NCBI GenBank assembly: GCA_913055625.1
Contig: CAJXJW010000002.1
Span: 536,084 to 600,083, forward strand
Source: an uncultured Pseudomonadota bacterium
GTDB taxonomy: Bacteria > Pseudomonadota > Gammaproteobacteria > Steroidobacterales > Woeseiaceae
Direction of reading: 5' to 3'
DNA length: 64,000 nucleotides
Part shown: in pieces, positions 25,124 to 33,067 of the stretch
Layout: every line of letters starts with the position of its first letter
Numbering within the stretch: position 1 is the first letter of the stretch
Position numbers and translations under genes: made by a program
The notes under the pieces: generated by a model
Told to the model about the DNA's origin: nothing
Seen by the model: the letters and a program-made list of their open reading frames with translations, nothing else
Database searches by the model: none

Positions 25124-25783
25124 GTGCGAAAATCCGGCGGCCTGTTGATACCGCTCAGCATCATCACGGCGTGGTACGTGTTCTGGGCGGCGCTCATCGC
25201 GACTCTGCTGGTGAAGGTGCCGGCACTGCACGCCTGGTTCCCCGTCGGCGGAATTGCCGAGCTGGCCTCGTCGGACGTCAACAGCTTCGAACCCGTGTAC
25301 TCGAACATCGAGCGCACGGTCCTGTCACGGCACGGGCCCGCGCAGCTCGCGTTCGCGAGCGTCGGCGCGCTGATCCTGATCGTGCCGGTGTCCTGGGTGT
25401 ACTTCATCACCAGCCGCCAGTCGCGCATCTTGCAGTCTTTCCTGCAGACGATCATGGTATTGCCCGTCGTGGTTACCGGCATTTCGATGATCGTGTTGAA
25501 CAGCATCGCGCTGGCGTTCAGCCTGGCCGGCGTCGTCGCGGCGGTACGCTTTCGCTTCACGCTGAGCCAGCCGTCCGACGCGATGTACATTTTCGTCGCC
25601 ATCGCGATCGGGCTGGGTGCCGGTATCGGCGCGCTGGGCGTGGCCGCCGTCATATCGGCCGCGTTCTGCTACGCCACGCTCACGATCTGGCGTCTCGAGT
25701 ACGGCAAGTCACTCACCGGGCCGTTCCTGACGATGCTGACGCGCCGGGACGCCGGTGAAGACGCCTACACGGACGATCGATAG
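25124..25783 (+). CDS. DUF4956-like inner-membrane protein
   Basis: 219 residues with about five transmembrane segments. The C-terminal half, VVAAVRFRFTLSQPSDAMYIFVAIAIG in pieces, followed by a small-residue-rich GLGAGIGALGVAA helix, matches the conserved end of DUF4956 proteins as I remember it. The first helix is followed by a periplasmic loop of ~45 residues. GTG at 25124 has GGGGAGAG upstream; another GTG at 25046 would add a Cys-rich unlikely leader. In other bacteria DUF4956 genes often sit with VTC polyphosphate polymerase and CotH genes; here a CotH-like gene is nearby but no VTC gene is seen. Confidence 0.7.
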   Translation: MRKSGGLLIPLSIITAWYVFWAALIATLLVKVPALHAWFPVGGIAELASSDVNSFEPVYSNIERTVLSRHGPAQLAFASVGALILIVPVSWVYFITSRQSRILQSFLQTIMVLPVVVTGISMIVLNSIALAFSLAGVVAAVRFRFTLSQPSDAMYIFVAIAIGLGAGIGALGVAAVISAAFCYATLTIWRLEYGKSLTGPFLTMLTRRDAGEDAYTDDR

Positions 25784-25801
25784 GCACGGCGGAGGCGCAG
25801 A

Positions 25802-26767
25802 CTGGGCACCGAGGACGACAGGCAACCGGAGGGCATACTCGTCGTGCACGGCCGCGGCTTCAAGCCGGCCGCGGACACCTGGCGCCGCATCGTGCGCACG
25901 GCGCTCCTTTCTGGTTTCAAGCGCGACGTCCCTGATCGCGTTGCCGTGCTCGAACGAACGTTCGTCGAAGTCGCCTGGTACGGCGACGTCGCCGCCGAGG
26001 TGCTGCAGCGCCACGGCCGGGCGTATGACGAGGCACACGACCTGGCGGATCGGGAGAGGGCGATGGACGCGCTTCGGCAGATCCCGACGCGCAAGCGCTT
26101 CAGCATCCGCCGTTACGACCGGTTGCCCGGCAAGTCGGCGCTGCCCGAGTTCGTCGCGGATGTGGGATCGCCGGTTCTCGGCGTGCTCGGGTTGTGGAAG
26201 CCCGTCGTCCGCCGGGCGTGCCCGGACTTCGGGGAATACCTGTTCGGTCCGCCCACGTACCGGGACGCGGTCATGGAGCGGGTCAGGGAACCGCTCGAGG
26301 CCATGCTGGCCCGATACCGCCGCGTTGCGCTCGTGGCGCACGGGACCGGCGCCGTGGTCGCTTGGGACGTGTTGCGCGGGCGTGCCGGGATACCGCTGTC
26401 ACGCAAGGTCGACCTGTTCGTCACGCTCGGTGCGCCGCTCGCCGATGCGCACCTGCGTCGACGGCTGGCCGATCCGGCCGCGGCAGGATCGCGGTACCCG
26501 GAGTCCGTTTCGCGCTGGTGCAACGTCGCCGCGGAGGACGATTACACCTGCCACGACAAGACCGTGGCGGACGACTACCGCGAGATGCTCGACCAACGCC
26601 TCGTCGATTCGATCCGCGATTTCCAGGTCTATAACCATGCCGTGCGCTACGGCCGATCGAACCCGCACCATTCGGCGGGTTACCTCGTGCACCCGCGCGT
26701 CACGAAGATCCTGGGCGACTGGTTGTGTGACGGCGTCGCGTCCGGGACCGGCCAGCCGGCTAGTTGA
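25802..26767 (+). CDS. Alpha/beta-hydrolase-like protein without the nucleophile Ser
   Basis: About 321 residues. The fold is suggested by a first strand ILVVHGRGF, and by ALVAHGTGAVVAWDVL, which lines up with the family's GHSxGG nucleophile elbow. The position of Ser is Gly, so classical esterase chemistry is not expected. FVTLGAPLAD after it is a typical next strand. The only standard start is GTG at 25844, which would cut off the ILVV core strand. A CTG at 25802, 6 nt after GGAGG, restores it, and I use that start with caution. Eighteen bp after the DUF4956 gene; the 3' end overlaps the convergent CotH-like gene by 8 bp. Function unknown. Confidence 0.7.
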   Translation: MGTEDDRQPEGILVVHGRGFKPAADTWRRIVRTALLSGFKRDVPDRVAVLERTFVEVAWYGDVAAEVLQRHGRAYDEAHDLADRERAMDALRQIPTRKRFSIRRYDRLPGKSALPEFVADVGSPVLGVLGLWKPVVRRACPDFGEYLFGPPTYRDAVMERVREPLEAMLARYRRVALVAHGTGAVVAWDVLRGRAGIPLSRKVDLFVTLGAPLADAHLRRRLADPAAAGSRYPESVSRWCNVAAEDDYTCHDKTVADDYREMLDQRLVDSIRDFQVYNHAVRYGRSNPHHSAGYLVHPRVTKILGDWLCDGVASGTGQPAS

Positions 26768-27815
26768 TGCACTTGTCCGCCAGCAGGCGTTCGCGTTTCG
26801 CGGCATCACCGATGTCGTCGTAGAAACGATCCATGAAGCGAGTCATGTCACGTCGCGCGCGCTTGCCGAGTTCGTCGACGGCATCGACCAGCGCGTAGAG
26901 CGCTTCGCGGTGTTCGATGAAATGCTGCGCAGTCGCGTCCAGCCGGCCGTTGTTCGCGCAGCGCCCGCGGTAGAGCCTGGACTGGACGCTGGCCAGCCGG
27001 AACTCGGGGTTCGGCGCGCCGTATGGCGCGTTGACCATGCCGGTCATGTCGAAGTCGTATGGGACCGGGAACAGGCGCGACTCCGGGTCCCCGAAGAGCT
27101 GCGTGTTGTGGCAGCACGGTTCGCCGGGCGGTCCGACGATCGGTGAAAAGTCCGTGTTGCCGATGAAGAACTGGAAAACGGAGACAAGGTTCGTGTAGTC
27201 GGGATCGAGCACCGACACGCGCGTCCTCGTCACCTCGGCGACCGGCAGGCCGACCCGCCTGGCGAAGCGTTCGTCGCTCTCGATCAGGAATCCCGGCGCC
27301 GTGAACGACTTTCCGTCGCGTTCGGTATCCACCCAGGTGACGCGCAGCCGCCGAACGCGAAAACTGGTCGGCGTCAGCTCGTTCAGCATCCGGTAGACGA
27401 GGTATTCGCGCAGCACACTCTGCTCGTAGCGGCTCGACCCGGTGCGGCAGTGCGAAACCAGCTTCAGTTTGTCCTGCCCATCGAACAGCGTGTCGTCGAC
27501 TTCGCTCTTGCGAACGTTCAGCCGCACCGGGGGAAAGATGCAGATCTGGCGACTTCGGCGCGACTTTCCGCGTGTGCGCACGCCGGCGTAGACGCTGACG
27601 TCGGCGCCGGACGCATCGCGCCAGGTCAGCTGGCCCGGCAGGTATTCGTCGTCGGGCCGTTCGTCGAGCAGCGTGTCGAGCGGCGCCTCGATGCGCAATT
27701 CGAGCACGTCGTCCGTCGCGAACAGCGGGTCCGGCGCGCCGTCGTCCGCGCACGGCGCTCCGGCGAGGAGCGAGAGCGCGGCGGCGAGCGGCCATGAAGC
27801 GTGGCGCGGTCTCAT
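26760..27815 (-). CDS. CotH-like (protein-kinase-fold) exported protein
   Basis: 351 residues. A signal sequence (arginine-rich start, then AAALSLLAGAPCA) suggests export, with Cys as a possible lipid anchor. The body contains RTRGKSRR, FPPVRLNV, DKLKLVSHC, LREYLVYRMLNEL, FQFFIGNTD and PVPYDFDMTGMV. The NTD...YDFD order resembles CotH proteins, atypical kinases related to HipA/Fam20C folds (recollection, not searched). Start ATG at 27815 follows the signal peptide; the ORF is open upstream. It is convergent with the hydrolase-like gene and divergent from the phosphoesterase-kinase fusion, with a 92-bp intergenic space. Confidence 0.6.
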   Translation of the reverse strand: MRPRHASWPLAAALSLLAGAPCADDGAPDPLFATDDVLELRIEAPLDTLLDERPDDEYLPGQLTWRDASGADVSVYAGVRTRGKSRRSRQICIFPPVRLNVRKSEVDDTLFDGQDKLKLVSHCRTGSSRYEQSVLREYLVYRMLNELTPTSFRVRRLRVTWVDTERDGKSFTAPGFLIESDERFARRVGLPVAEVTRTRVSVLDPDYTNLVSVFQFFIGNTDFSPIVGPPGEPCCHNTQLFGDPESRLFPVPYDFDMTGMVNAPYGAPNPEFRLASVQSRLYRGRCANNGRLDATAQHFIEHREALYALVDAVDELGKRARRDMTRFMDRFYDDIGDAAKRERLLADKCIN

Positions 27816-27854
27816 GCGGGGTTCCAGCCCTAAGGTGCCGAAAATACTAGCAAA

Positions 27855-27883
27855 TTGGCGGCAGTCGGTCTTGTCGTTACACT
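27855..27883 (+). promoter_or_regulatory. Sigma70-type promoter for the phosphoesterase fusion gene
   Basis: TTGGCG (27855-27860) and TACACT (27878-27883) are separated by exactly 17 bp, 24 bp before the ATG at 27908. It is one of the best promoter matches in the window. Confidence 0.6.
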
Positions 27884-27907
27884 GTGCACCGGCCCCGGAG
27901 AATTCGT

Positions 27908-29701
27908 ATGCGTACATCGATGATCTGCCTGGCCCTTGCGGGCCTGCTGGCCGCGGCGCCGGTCACGGCAAGCGAGCGATACGACGGCGTCAGCCGCGTC
28001 GTCGCGCTCTCGGACGTGCACGGCGCGTACGACGCGATGGTGAGGACGTTGTCGCGCGCCGGGCTCCTCGGGCCGGCGACGGAATGGACCGGGGGCGACG
28101 CGCACCTCGTCATCGTCGGCGACCTGGTCGATCGCGGGCCCGACTCCCGCAAGGCGATGGACCTGCTGATGCGGCTCGAGGGCGAAGCGGGCACGGCAGG
28201 CGGCCGCGTGCACGTGCTGCTCGGCAACCACGAAGCCATGAACCTCGCCGGCGACCTTCGCTACGTGTCGACGGAGGAGTACGCGGCTTTCGCCGAGGAC
28301 GAAACGGACGAGGAGCGGGCGCGCGCGTTCGATGCGTGGGCGGCGCGCCACGGCAATGGTCTCGACCCGGCGGCACTTCGCCGGCAGTTCGACGAGCGGT
28401 TCCCGCGCGGTTATTTCGCGCACCGGCGCGGCTTCGCCGCGGACGGCCGCTACGGGCGGTGGCTCCTGGAAAAGCCGATCGTGGTGGTGATCAACGGCAC
28501 CGCGTTTGTGCACGCGGGGTTGTCACCGAAGCTCGCCGAGTACGGGCTCGACGGCGTCAACACCACGTTGCGGGACCAGCTCGCGGCGTTCGTCCGCCTG
28601 TGGGGTGAACTGCGCGACGCCGGCCTGCTGCTGCCGACGGACGATCTCCGCGCCTTGCGGGTACTCGCGACGACGAAGCTCTCGCCCGAGCAGATGCAAC
28701 AGGTCAGGCGCCTTGCCGAGCTCGACGCCGGCGATGTCAACGCCCCGGACGGGCCGCTCTGGTACCGCGGCAACGTGTACTGCGGCGAACTCATCGAGGA
28801 AGACCGCATGGAGCCCGCGCTCGACGCGCTGGGTGCGCATCGCGTCGTCATCGGGCATACGCCGACGACCGGGCGCGAAGTGCTCGAGCGTTTCGGCGGG
28901 CGCGTGTTCGAGGTCGATACCGGCATGCTGTCGAACTTCTACGGCGGCAGCGGTCATGCGTTGATCCTCGAGGGCGCGCGCGCGTACGTGGTATCCGAGC
29001 GCAGCGCGGAGGCGTTGGCGCCACACGCCGCGCCGCGTCAGGTCGGCGCCCGGCCGGACGGCTCGATGTCGGCCGAGGACATCGAGCAGGTCCTGTTGCG
29101 CGGCACGATCGGGCCGATCACACCGGACGGCGCGGGCCGCGACGTGGCCACGGTGACGCTCGGCGAACAGAGCGTGAGCGCGGTGGTCGCGCCGCGCGCA
29201 TCGCGCGGCAATTACCCGGACGTGGCGGCGTACCGCCTCGACCGCTTGCTCGCGCTCGACATGGTGCCGGTCGCGGTGCTGCGCGAGGTCGACGGCCGCA
29301 ACGTGTCGTTGCAGTTCCTGCCGCCCGGCAGCGTCGACGAGGTGCAGCGGTCCTCCACGGGGCGTGGCGGCTCGGCCTATTGCCCGCTGCAGGAGCAGTG
29401 GGAGGCGATGTACGTGTTCGACACGCTCATCTACAACGCGGGGAGGACACGGGATCGCATGCTGTACAGCACGGACAGCTGGCAGCTCCTGCTGATCGGG
29501 CACGACGGCGCGTTCGGCACACGCAAGGGCCGACCACGCCAGTTCGAAAAGATCGAGTTGGACGTCAACGCCGCGTGGCGAGAAGCACTGGCGCGCCTGG
29601 ACGCGGCGCTGCTGGAGGAGCGCCTCGGCGACGTGGTCGACGCGAAAGGGCGGCGGGCCCTGCTGGCCCGCCGCGACGAATTGCTGGCCGGCGCGCGCTA
29701 A
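27908..29701 (+). CDS. Exported metallophosphoesterase fused to a degenerate kinase-like domain
   Basis: 597 residues with a cleavable signal peptide (~1-21). Residues ~28-345 are a PPP-type metallophosphoesterase with complete motifs: SDVHG (Asp36, His38), GDLVDRG (Asp72), GNHEA (Asn107, His108) and IGHTPT (His317). Residues ~440-595 resemble the C-lobe of HipA/Fam20-like kinases: YRLDRLLALDMVPVAVLREV, DTLIYN (505-510), then AGRTRDRMLY where I expect TDRNxGNxLY, and LLLIGH where I expect LxLIDH. Both expected metal/catalytic Asp positions are Gly (512, 531), so it looks like a pseudokinase. RBS GGAG. The stop lies inside the 20-bp duplication at the RAYT boundary. Confidence 0.82.
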   Translation: MRTSMICLALAGLLAAAPVTASERYDGVSRVVALSDVHGAYDAMVRTLSRAGLLGPATEWTGGDAHLVIVGDLVDRGPDSRKAMDLLMRLEGEAGTAGGRVHVLLGNHEAMNLAGDLRYVSTEEYAAFAEDETDEERARAFDAWAARHGNGLDPAALRRQFDERFPRGYFAHRRGFAADGRYGRWLLEKPIVVVINGTAFVHAGLSPKLAEYGLDGVNTTLRDQLAAFVRLWGELRDAGLLLPTDDLRALRVLATTKLSPEQMQQVRRLAELDAGDVNAPDGPLWYRGNVYCGELIEEDRMEPALDALGAHRVVIGHTPTTGREVLERFGGRVFEVDTGMLSNFYGGSGHALILEGARAYVVSERSAEALAPHAAPRQVGARPDGSMSAEDIEQVLLRGTIGPITPDGAGRDVATVTLGEQSVSAVVAPRASRGNYPDVAAYRLDRLLALDMVPVAVLREVDGRNVSLQFLPPGSVDEVQRSSTGRGGSAYCPLQEQWEAMYVFDTLIYNAGRTRDRMLYSTDSWQLLLIGHDGAFGTRKGRPRQFEKIELDVNAAWREALARLDAALLEERLGDVVDAKGRRALLARRDELLAGAR

Positions 29702-29716
29702 CCCGTTACCGCGATG
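29697..29716. repeat. Left copy of 20-bp duplication flanking the RAYT element
   Basis: GCTA-A-CCCGTTACCGCGATG; it matches 30908-30927 at 19 of 20 positions (A/G at the fifth). It contains the stop codon of the phosphoesterase gene and would equally encode the last codons of the RidA gene on the other strand. Confidence 0.7.
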
Positions 29717-29717
29717 G

Positions 29718-29777
29718 GACTTGATCATGGACAGGCACTTTCCAGTCAGACTTGATCATGGACAGGCACTTTCCAGT
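29718..29777. repeat. Tandem 29-bp direct repeat at the RAYT left end
   Basis: Two identical 29-bp units (29718-29746 and 29749-29777) beginning GACTTGATCATGGACAGG and ending CTTTCCAGT, period 31 bp. The rest of the 203-bp stretch before the transposase stop holds no gene. Confidence 0.85.
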
Positions 29778-29904
29778 TACGCGCCGGCGGAACGAGCAAG
29801 TAGTCCTGATCTCGCGAGTATCTTGAGTGGGAGGGCGGTGTCGTTGCCGTAGGGACAGGCACGACAACGCTCAGGCGAGTAGCCTGATCAGCATGTGCTG
29901 CCGC

Positions 29905-30819
29905 TTAGGCCGTCTTCGCTGCTCGCAGGTCACCCCTTCGGATCACCCGTTTGAACTGGTTGGCAGAAGCGACCCATTCCCGCTGCGACAGTCCCAATCG
30001 CTCGAGAATCGGTCGCAGGCTGGGGCTTATGCGCCCGACCTTGCCAGGCTGGGCAGCCGTCCCGGCGAAATCGACCAGCGCCAGGTAGTCTTGGTGGCGG
30101 ATCGGAAGTGACTCGGTGCCGCTGCCATCGGCAAATGGCAGCAACGGTCGCACAAGCTGCGGCTTGCGTCGAGCGTCGGCAGCCTGTTGGTCCAGCCGTG
30201 CACGCAGGCTCGTGAACTCAGAACTTTCCGGCGTCTCGGCGATGCCGGCGCGCACCGGGTTCAGGTCCACGTAGGCCATCGCGGCGACCAGCGCGCGGTC
30301 GGAGGTCAGTGCCTGGGAGTGAAAGCGAGCTTCCCAGAAATGTCCGGTGCAGCCGTCTTCGCGGTTGGCTTGGCGGGCGATGGGCTCATTCAGGCACTTC
30401 ATGAACCAGCTGAGGCTGGTCAGACGCTGCCGGAAGACCTTGGCTATAGAGGCCAGGCTGTCTTGCTCGGCCGCGGACAAGGTCTCGCCCTCGCGGTGGC
30501 GCTGCATCAGCAGCGGGCCACGGTAGAGGGTCGCCCACCGACCCAGAACCTCGTCGTCCGACCAGCTCCTTGCCCTGTGCGGGACCAGCTTGACAACCAG
30601 GTGGTAGTGGTTGCTCATGATGGCGTAGGCGGCGATATCCACGCAGAAAGTCGAGGAGAGCAGCCGCACCCGGTCCTCGATCCAGCCTCTGCGGTGTTCG
30701 AAGGACTTGCCGGAAACGCGATCCTCGCCGCATAGAAATGCCCGGCGCACGCAGCGGGATACTACGTGGTAGTAAGGCGTTGAATCGATGCAAACCAGGT
30801 GCTTGCGGGCTCGGGGCAT
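29905..30819 (-). CDS. REP-associated tyrosine transposase, TnpA-REP/Y1 family
   Basis: 304 residues. The N-terminal half has the Y1 HUH pattern: YYHVVSRCVRRAFLCGED, then IAAYAIMSNHYHLVVKL, where HYH supplies the metal-binding histidines, and the helix GHFWEARFHSQAL followed by AAMAYVDLNPVRAGI, which is diagnostic of RAYTs. The family cuts and joins single-stranded DNA at palindromic REP sequences. The longer C-terminal tail (~90 residues) is typical of the large RAYT group. ATG at 30819 was chosen because it starts the MPRARK leader seen in this family; the open frame continues much further upstream into ridA. Confidence 0.92.
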   Translation of the reverse strand: MPRARKHLVCIDSTPYYHVVSRCVRRAFLCGEDRVSGKSFEHRRGWIEDRVRLLSSTFCVDIAAYAIMSNHYHLVVKLVPHRARSWSDDEVLGRWATLYRGPLLMQRHREGETLSAAEQDSLASIAKVFRQRLTSLSWFMKCLNEPIARQANREDGCTGHFWEARFHSQALTSDRALVAAMAYVDLNPVRAGIAETPESSEFTSLRARLDQQAADARRKPQLVRPLLPFADGSGTESLPIRHQDYLALVDFAGTAAQPGKVGRISPSLRPILERLGLSQREWVASANQFKRVIRRGDLRAAKTA

Positions 30820-30907
30820 GCACGTAGTTTGGGCGCTGTCCGGACCTAGAGGCACCGGCATTCCGCAGCAGTTCGCGCAGGAATGTGCCTGTCTACCCGT
30901 AAACCGT

Positions 30908-30927
30908 GCTAGCCCGTTACCGCGATG
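30908..30927. repeat. Right copy of 20-bp duplication flanking the RAYT element
   Basis: GCTA-G-CCCGTTACCGCGATG, which includes the ridA stop codon and last four sense codons on the minus strand. See the left copy at 29697-29716. Confidence 0.7.
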
Positions 30928-31394
30928 CACTCGATTTCGACGCGCGCGTCGAGGGCGAGGCCGCTGGCGCCCAGTGCGCTGCGTGCCGGCGGGTTCGGGA
31001 AGAACGTCCGGTAGACTTCGTTCATCGCTCCCCATTCCGCCATGTCGGCCAGGAAGACCGTGCACTTGACCACGCGGTCCATCGAGGAGCCGAACAGGGC
31101 CAATCGCGTCCGGATGTTCTCGAGCGTCTGGCGGGTCTCCGGCTGGATGCCGCCGGGCGCCAGCGCGCCGGTCGAGGGGTCGATGCCGAGCGCGCCGGAC
31201 AGGAACAGCAGGTCGCCGGTGCGCACCGCCGCGGAGAACGGCAGGTTCATGTCTTCCGTTCCCGGCGCTTGCAGGAAGACGACGTCCGCAGGCCCGGGTA
31301 CGGGTTCGGGCGCGGGTTCGGGCACCGGTGCGGGCGGCTCGCCGGCGCACGCGGTCATGACGAGCGCTGCGAGAATGACGGGCAGTTTGCGCAT
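30909..31394 (-). CDS. Exported RidA/YjgF-family lipoprotein
   Basis: 161 residues. A lipoprotein signal (VMTACAGE, Cys16-17 region) is followed by a Pro-Glu repeat linker (PEPAPEPVPGP) and a single RidA domain: FSAAVRTGDLLFLSGALG, QTRQTLENI-like QPETRQTLENIRTRL, and terminal DARVEIECIAVTG. The usual C-terminal Arg of imine deaminase RidA (in the PxARxxxxV region) has a counterpart in PPARSALGASG. Cytosolic RidA detoxifies enamine/imine intermediates; an exported, linker-bearing version is unusual. It lies 11 bp downstream of the GMC dehydrogenase stop, so it may handle that enzyme's product (inference). Confidence 0.85.
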   Translation of the reverse strand: MRKLPVILAALVMTACAGEPPAPVPEPAPEPVPGPADVVFLQAPGTEDMNLPFSAAVRTGDLLFLSGALGIDPSTGALAPGGIQPETRQTLENIRTRLALFGSSMDRVVKCTVFLADMAEWGAMNEVYRTFFPNPPARSALGASGLALDARVEIECIAVTG

Positions 31395-31405
31395 GGTGAG
31401 TCTCC

Positions 31406-33067
31406 TTAGATGGCGTTGGCGGCAGCCGCCGCCTTGATGCGGTCGGCGGCGCGAAACGCGAGCGCCATGATGGTCATGGTCGGCTGTCCGCGGCCGGACG
31501 TCACGAAGCTCGAGCCGTCGCACAGGAACAGGTTCGGCACGTCGTGACTGCGATGGTCGCGATTCACGACCGACGTCGCCGGGTCATCGCCCATACGGCA
31601 GGTCCCCAGCAGGTGTGCACTGTTGGTCCCCGGCTCGACGGGACGTCGCCACGCTTTTGTTGCGCCGGCCGCATCCAGCAGCGCCATGCCATGGTCCTGC
31701 AGGAACGTCGCCATCGCGAGGTCGTCGTCGTGATCGCGGTACGTGATGCGCGCCGCGGGGCGTCCCCAGCGGTCGCGGCTTTCCGGGTCCAGCGTCACGT
31801 TGTTCCGGTCCTGCGCGAGCGACGTCGTGCTGCCGACGATCGACATCTGGCGCGTGAAATTGTGCGCGATTTCGTCCTTGAACGCGGCGCCCCAGGACGG
31901 CACGTCCGGGGGCATGCCTTCGAGTGCATGGAGTATCGGTGTGGCGGACCACAGCGGGCGCGCGTCGAGGCCGCCGCCGCCGTAGAAACCGCGGGCCGGG
32001 TCCGCGTCGTAGAAGTCGTGGATGATGCGCGTGACCTGCACGCCCTTGTAGTCGTTCAGCGGTTCCTCGAACACGCCGTTCGCCACCGAGTGCGCGTTGA
32101 ACATGAGATTGCGGCCGACGAAGCCGCTGGAATTTGCAAGCCCGTCCGGGTGCCGCGCGCTCGCGGACATCAGCAGCAGCCGCGGCGTCTCCACACCGTT
32201 CGCGGACAGGATCACCGCTTTCGCCTTCTGCCCTCGCTGGTTGCCGTCGGGGTCGTAGTAAAGGACCTCGCTCGCGCGGCCGTTCGCATCGGTCTCGACG
32301 CGGTACGCCGCGCACTCGGCGCGGATCTCGCAGCGACCGCTGGCCTCGGCGAGAGGGATCATCGCGGCGAGCGTAGACGACTTTGCGCCGACCTCGCAGC
32401 CGAAGAACATGCAGTAGCCGCAGTTGATGCACGCCGCGCGGCCATTGAACGGTTGCGACAGGATTGCGTGCGGTTCCGGCTGGCAGGTCAGCCCGAGTTC
32501 TTTCGCGCCGCGCTCCATCAGCACGCCGGACGACTTGACCGGCATCGGCGGCAGCGGGAACGGCTTCGAGCGGCGCGCGTCGTTCGGTCCCGGCGCGCCG
32601 GAGACGCCGATCTCCCAGTCCACCTTCGTGTAGTAGGGTTCGAGTTCGTCGTAGGTGATCGGCCAGTCCGCGAAGTTCGTGCCGGCGATGGAATCCAGCG
32701 CGCTGCGCTCGCGAAAGTCGATGTCCCGGAAGCGCCAGAAGTTTGCCGTGAAATGCGCGCTGGAGCCGCCGACCGTCTGCGCGTATTGGGCCGGCTGGCG
32801 GCGCGGGCGGACCGCGGTCTCGTCCGCGTCGTGCCGAAACGTCTGCCCGCTGGCCGCGGTGCCGCCGCCCAGCAGTTCGTCGCGAAAGATCACCGACAGC
32901 TCGTCGTGGCGAAAATCGGCGGCTTTTCGGTATGGGCCCTGCTCCAGGATCACGACGTCGAAGCCGGCCGTGGACAATTCTTTCGCGAGGATGCCGCCGG
33001 CGGAGCCCGAGCCGACGATGACGAAGTCCACGGGCGTGTCGAGCGGAAACGAAGGCTTACCCGGCAT
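31406..33067 (-). CDS. GMC-type FAD oxidoreductase, gluconate-dehydrogenase-like large subunit
   Basis: About 553 residues. FAD-binding VIVGSGSAGG near the N-terminus, then LEQGPY. A Cys cluster (INCGYCMFFGCEVGAKS) follows in the middle, and the C-terminal block HLLGTCRMGDDPATSVV with LFLCDGSSFVTSG gives the catalytic His region of GMC enzymes. The family oxidises alcohols or sugar carbons and passes electrons to the respiratory chain. ATG at 33067 overlaps the small-subunit stop; a GTG at 33076 is an alternative. Together with the Tat-targeted partner it is probably exported as a hitchhiker complex. The cytochrome c subunit usually found with this pair is not seen nearby. Confidence 0.9.
   Translation of the reverse strand: MPGKPSFPLDTPVDFVIVGSGSAGGILAKELSTAGFDVVILEQGPYRKAADFRHDELSVIFRDELLGGGTAASGQTFRHDADETAVRPRRQPAQYAQTVGGSSAHFTANFWRFRDIDFRERSALDSIAGTNFADWPITYDELEPYYTKVDWEIGVSGAPGPNDARRSKPFPLPPMPVKSSGVLMERGAKELGLTCQPEPHAILSQPFNGRAACINCGYCMFFGCEVGAKSSTLAAMIPLAEASGRCEIRAECAAYRVETDANGRASEVLYYDPDGNQRGQKAKAVILSANGVETPRLLLMSASARHPDGLANSSGFVGRNLMFNAHSVANGVFEEPLNDYKGVQVTRIIHDFYDADPARGFYGGGGLDARPLWSATPILHALEGMPPDVPSWGAAFKDEIAHNFTRQMSIVGSTTSLAQDRNNVTLDPESRDRWGRPAARITYRDHDDDLAMATFLQDHGMALLDAAGATKAWRRPVEPGTNSAHLLGTCRMGDDPATSVVNRDHRSHDVPNLFLCDGSSFVTSGRGQPTMTIMALAFRAADRIKAAAAANAI

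Larger units (their letters stand above)
29717..30907. mobile_element. REP-associated tyrosine transposase (RAYT) element
   Basis: A 1.19-kb insertion lying between the two copies of a 20-bp host sequence. It contains one RAYT transposase on the minus strand. The left end carries GACAGGCACTTTCC in two tandem 29-bp units; the right end has the inverted counterpart GTGCCTGTC preceded by GGAAT (30881-30893). A further GGGACAGGCAC copy is at 29852-29862. GGGACAGGCAC-type ends are, from memory, common around RAYT genes. The element separates the phosphoesterase gene from ridA without breaking either reading frame. Confidence 0.75.

Noticed and set aside
29747..29904. Separate small gene in the left part of the RAYT element
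   Set aside because: Only short mirror frames; the sequence is explained by element end repeats and transposase 3' flank.
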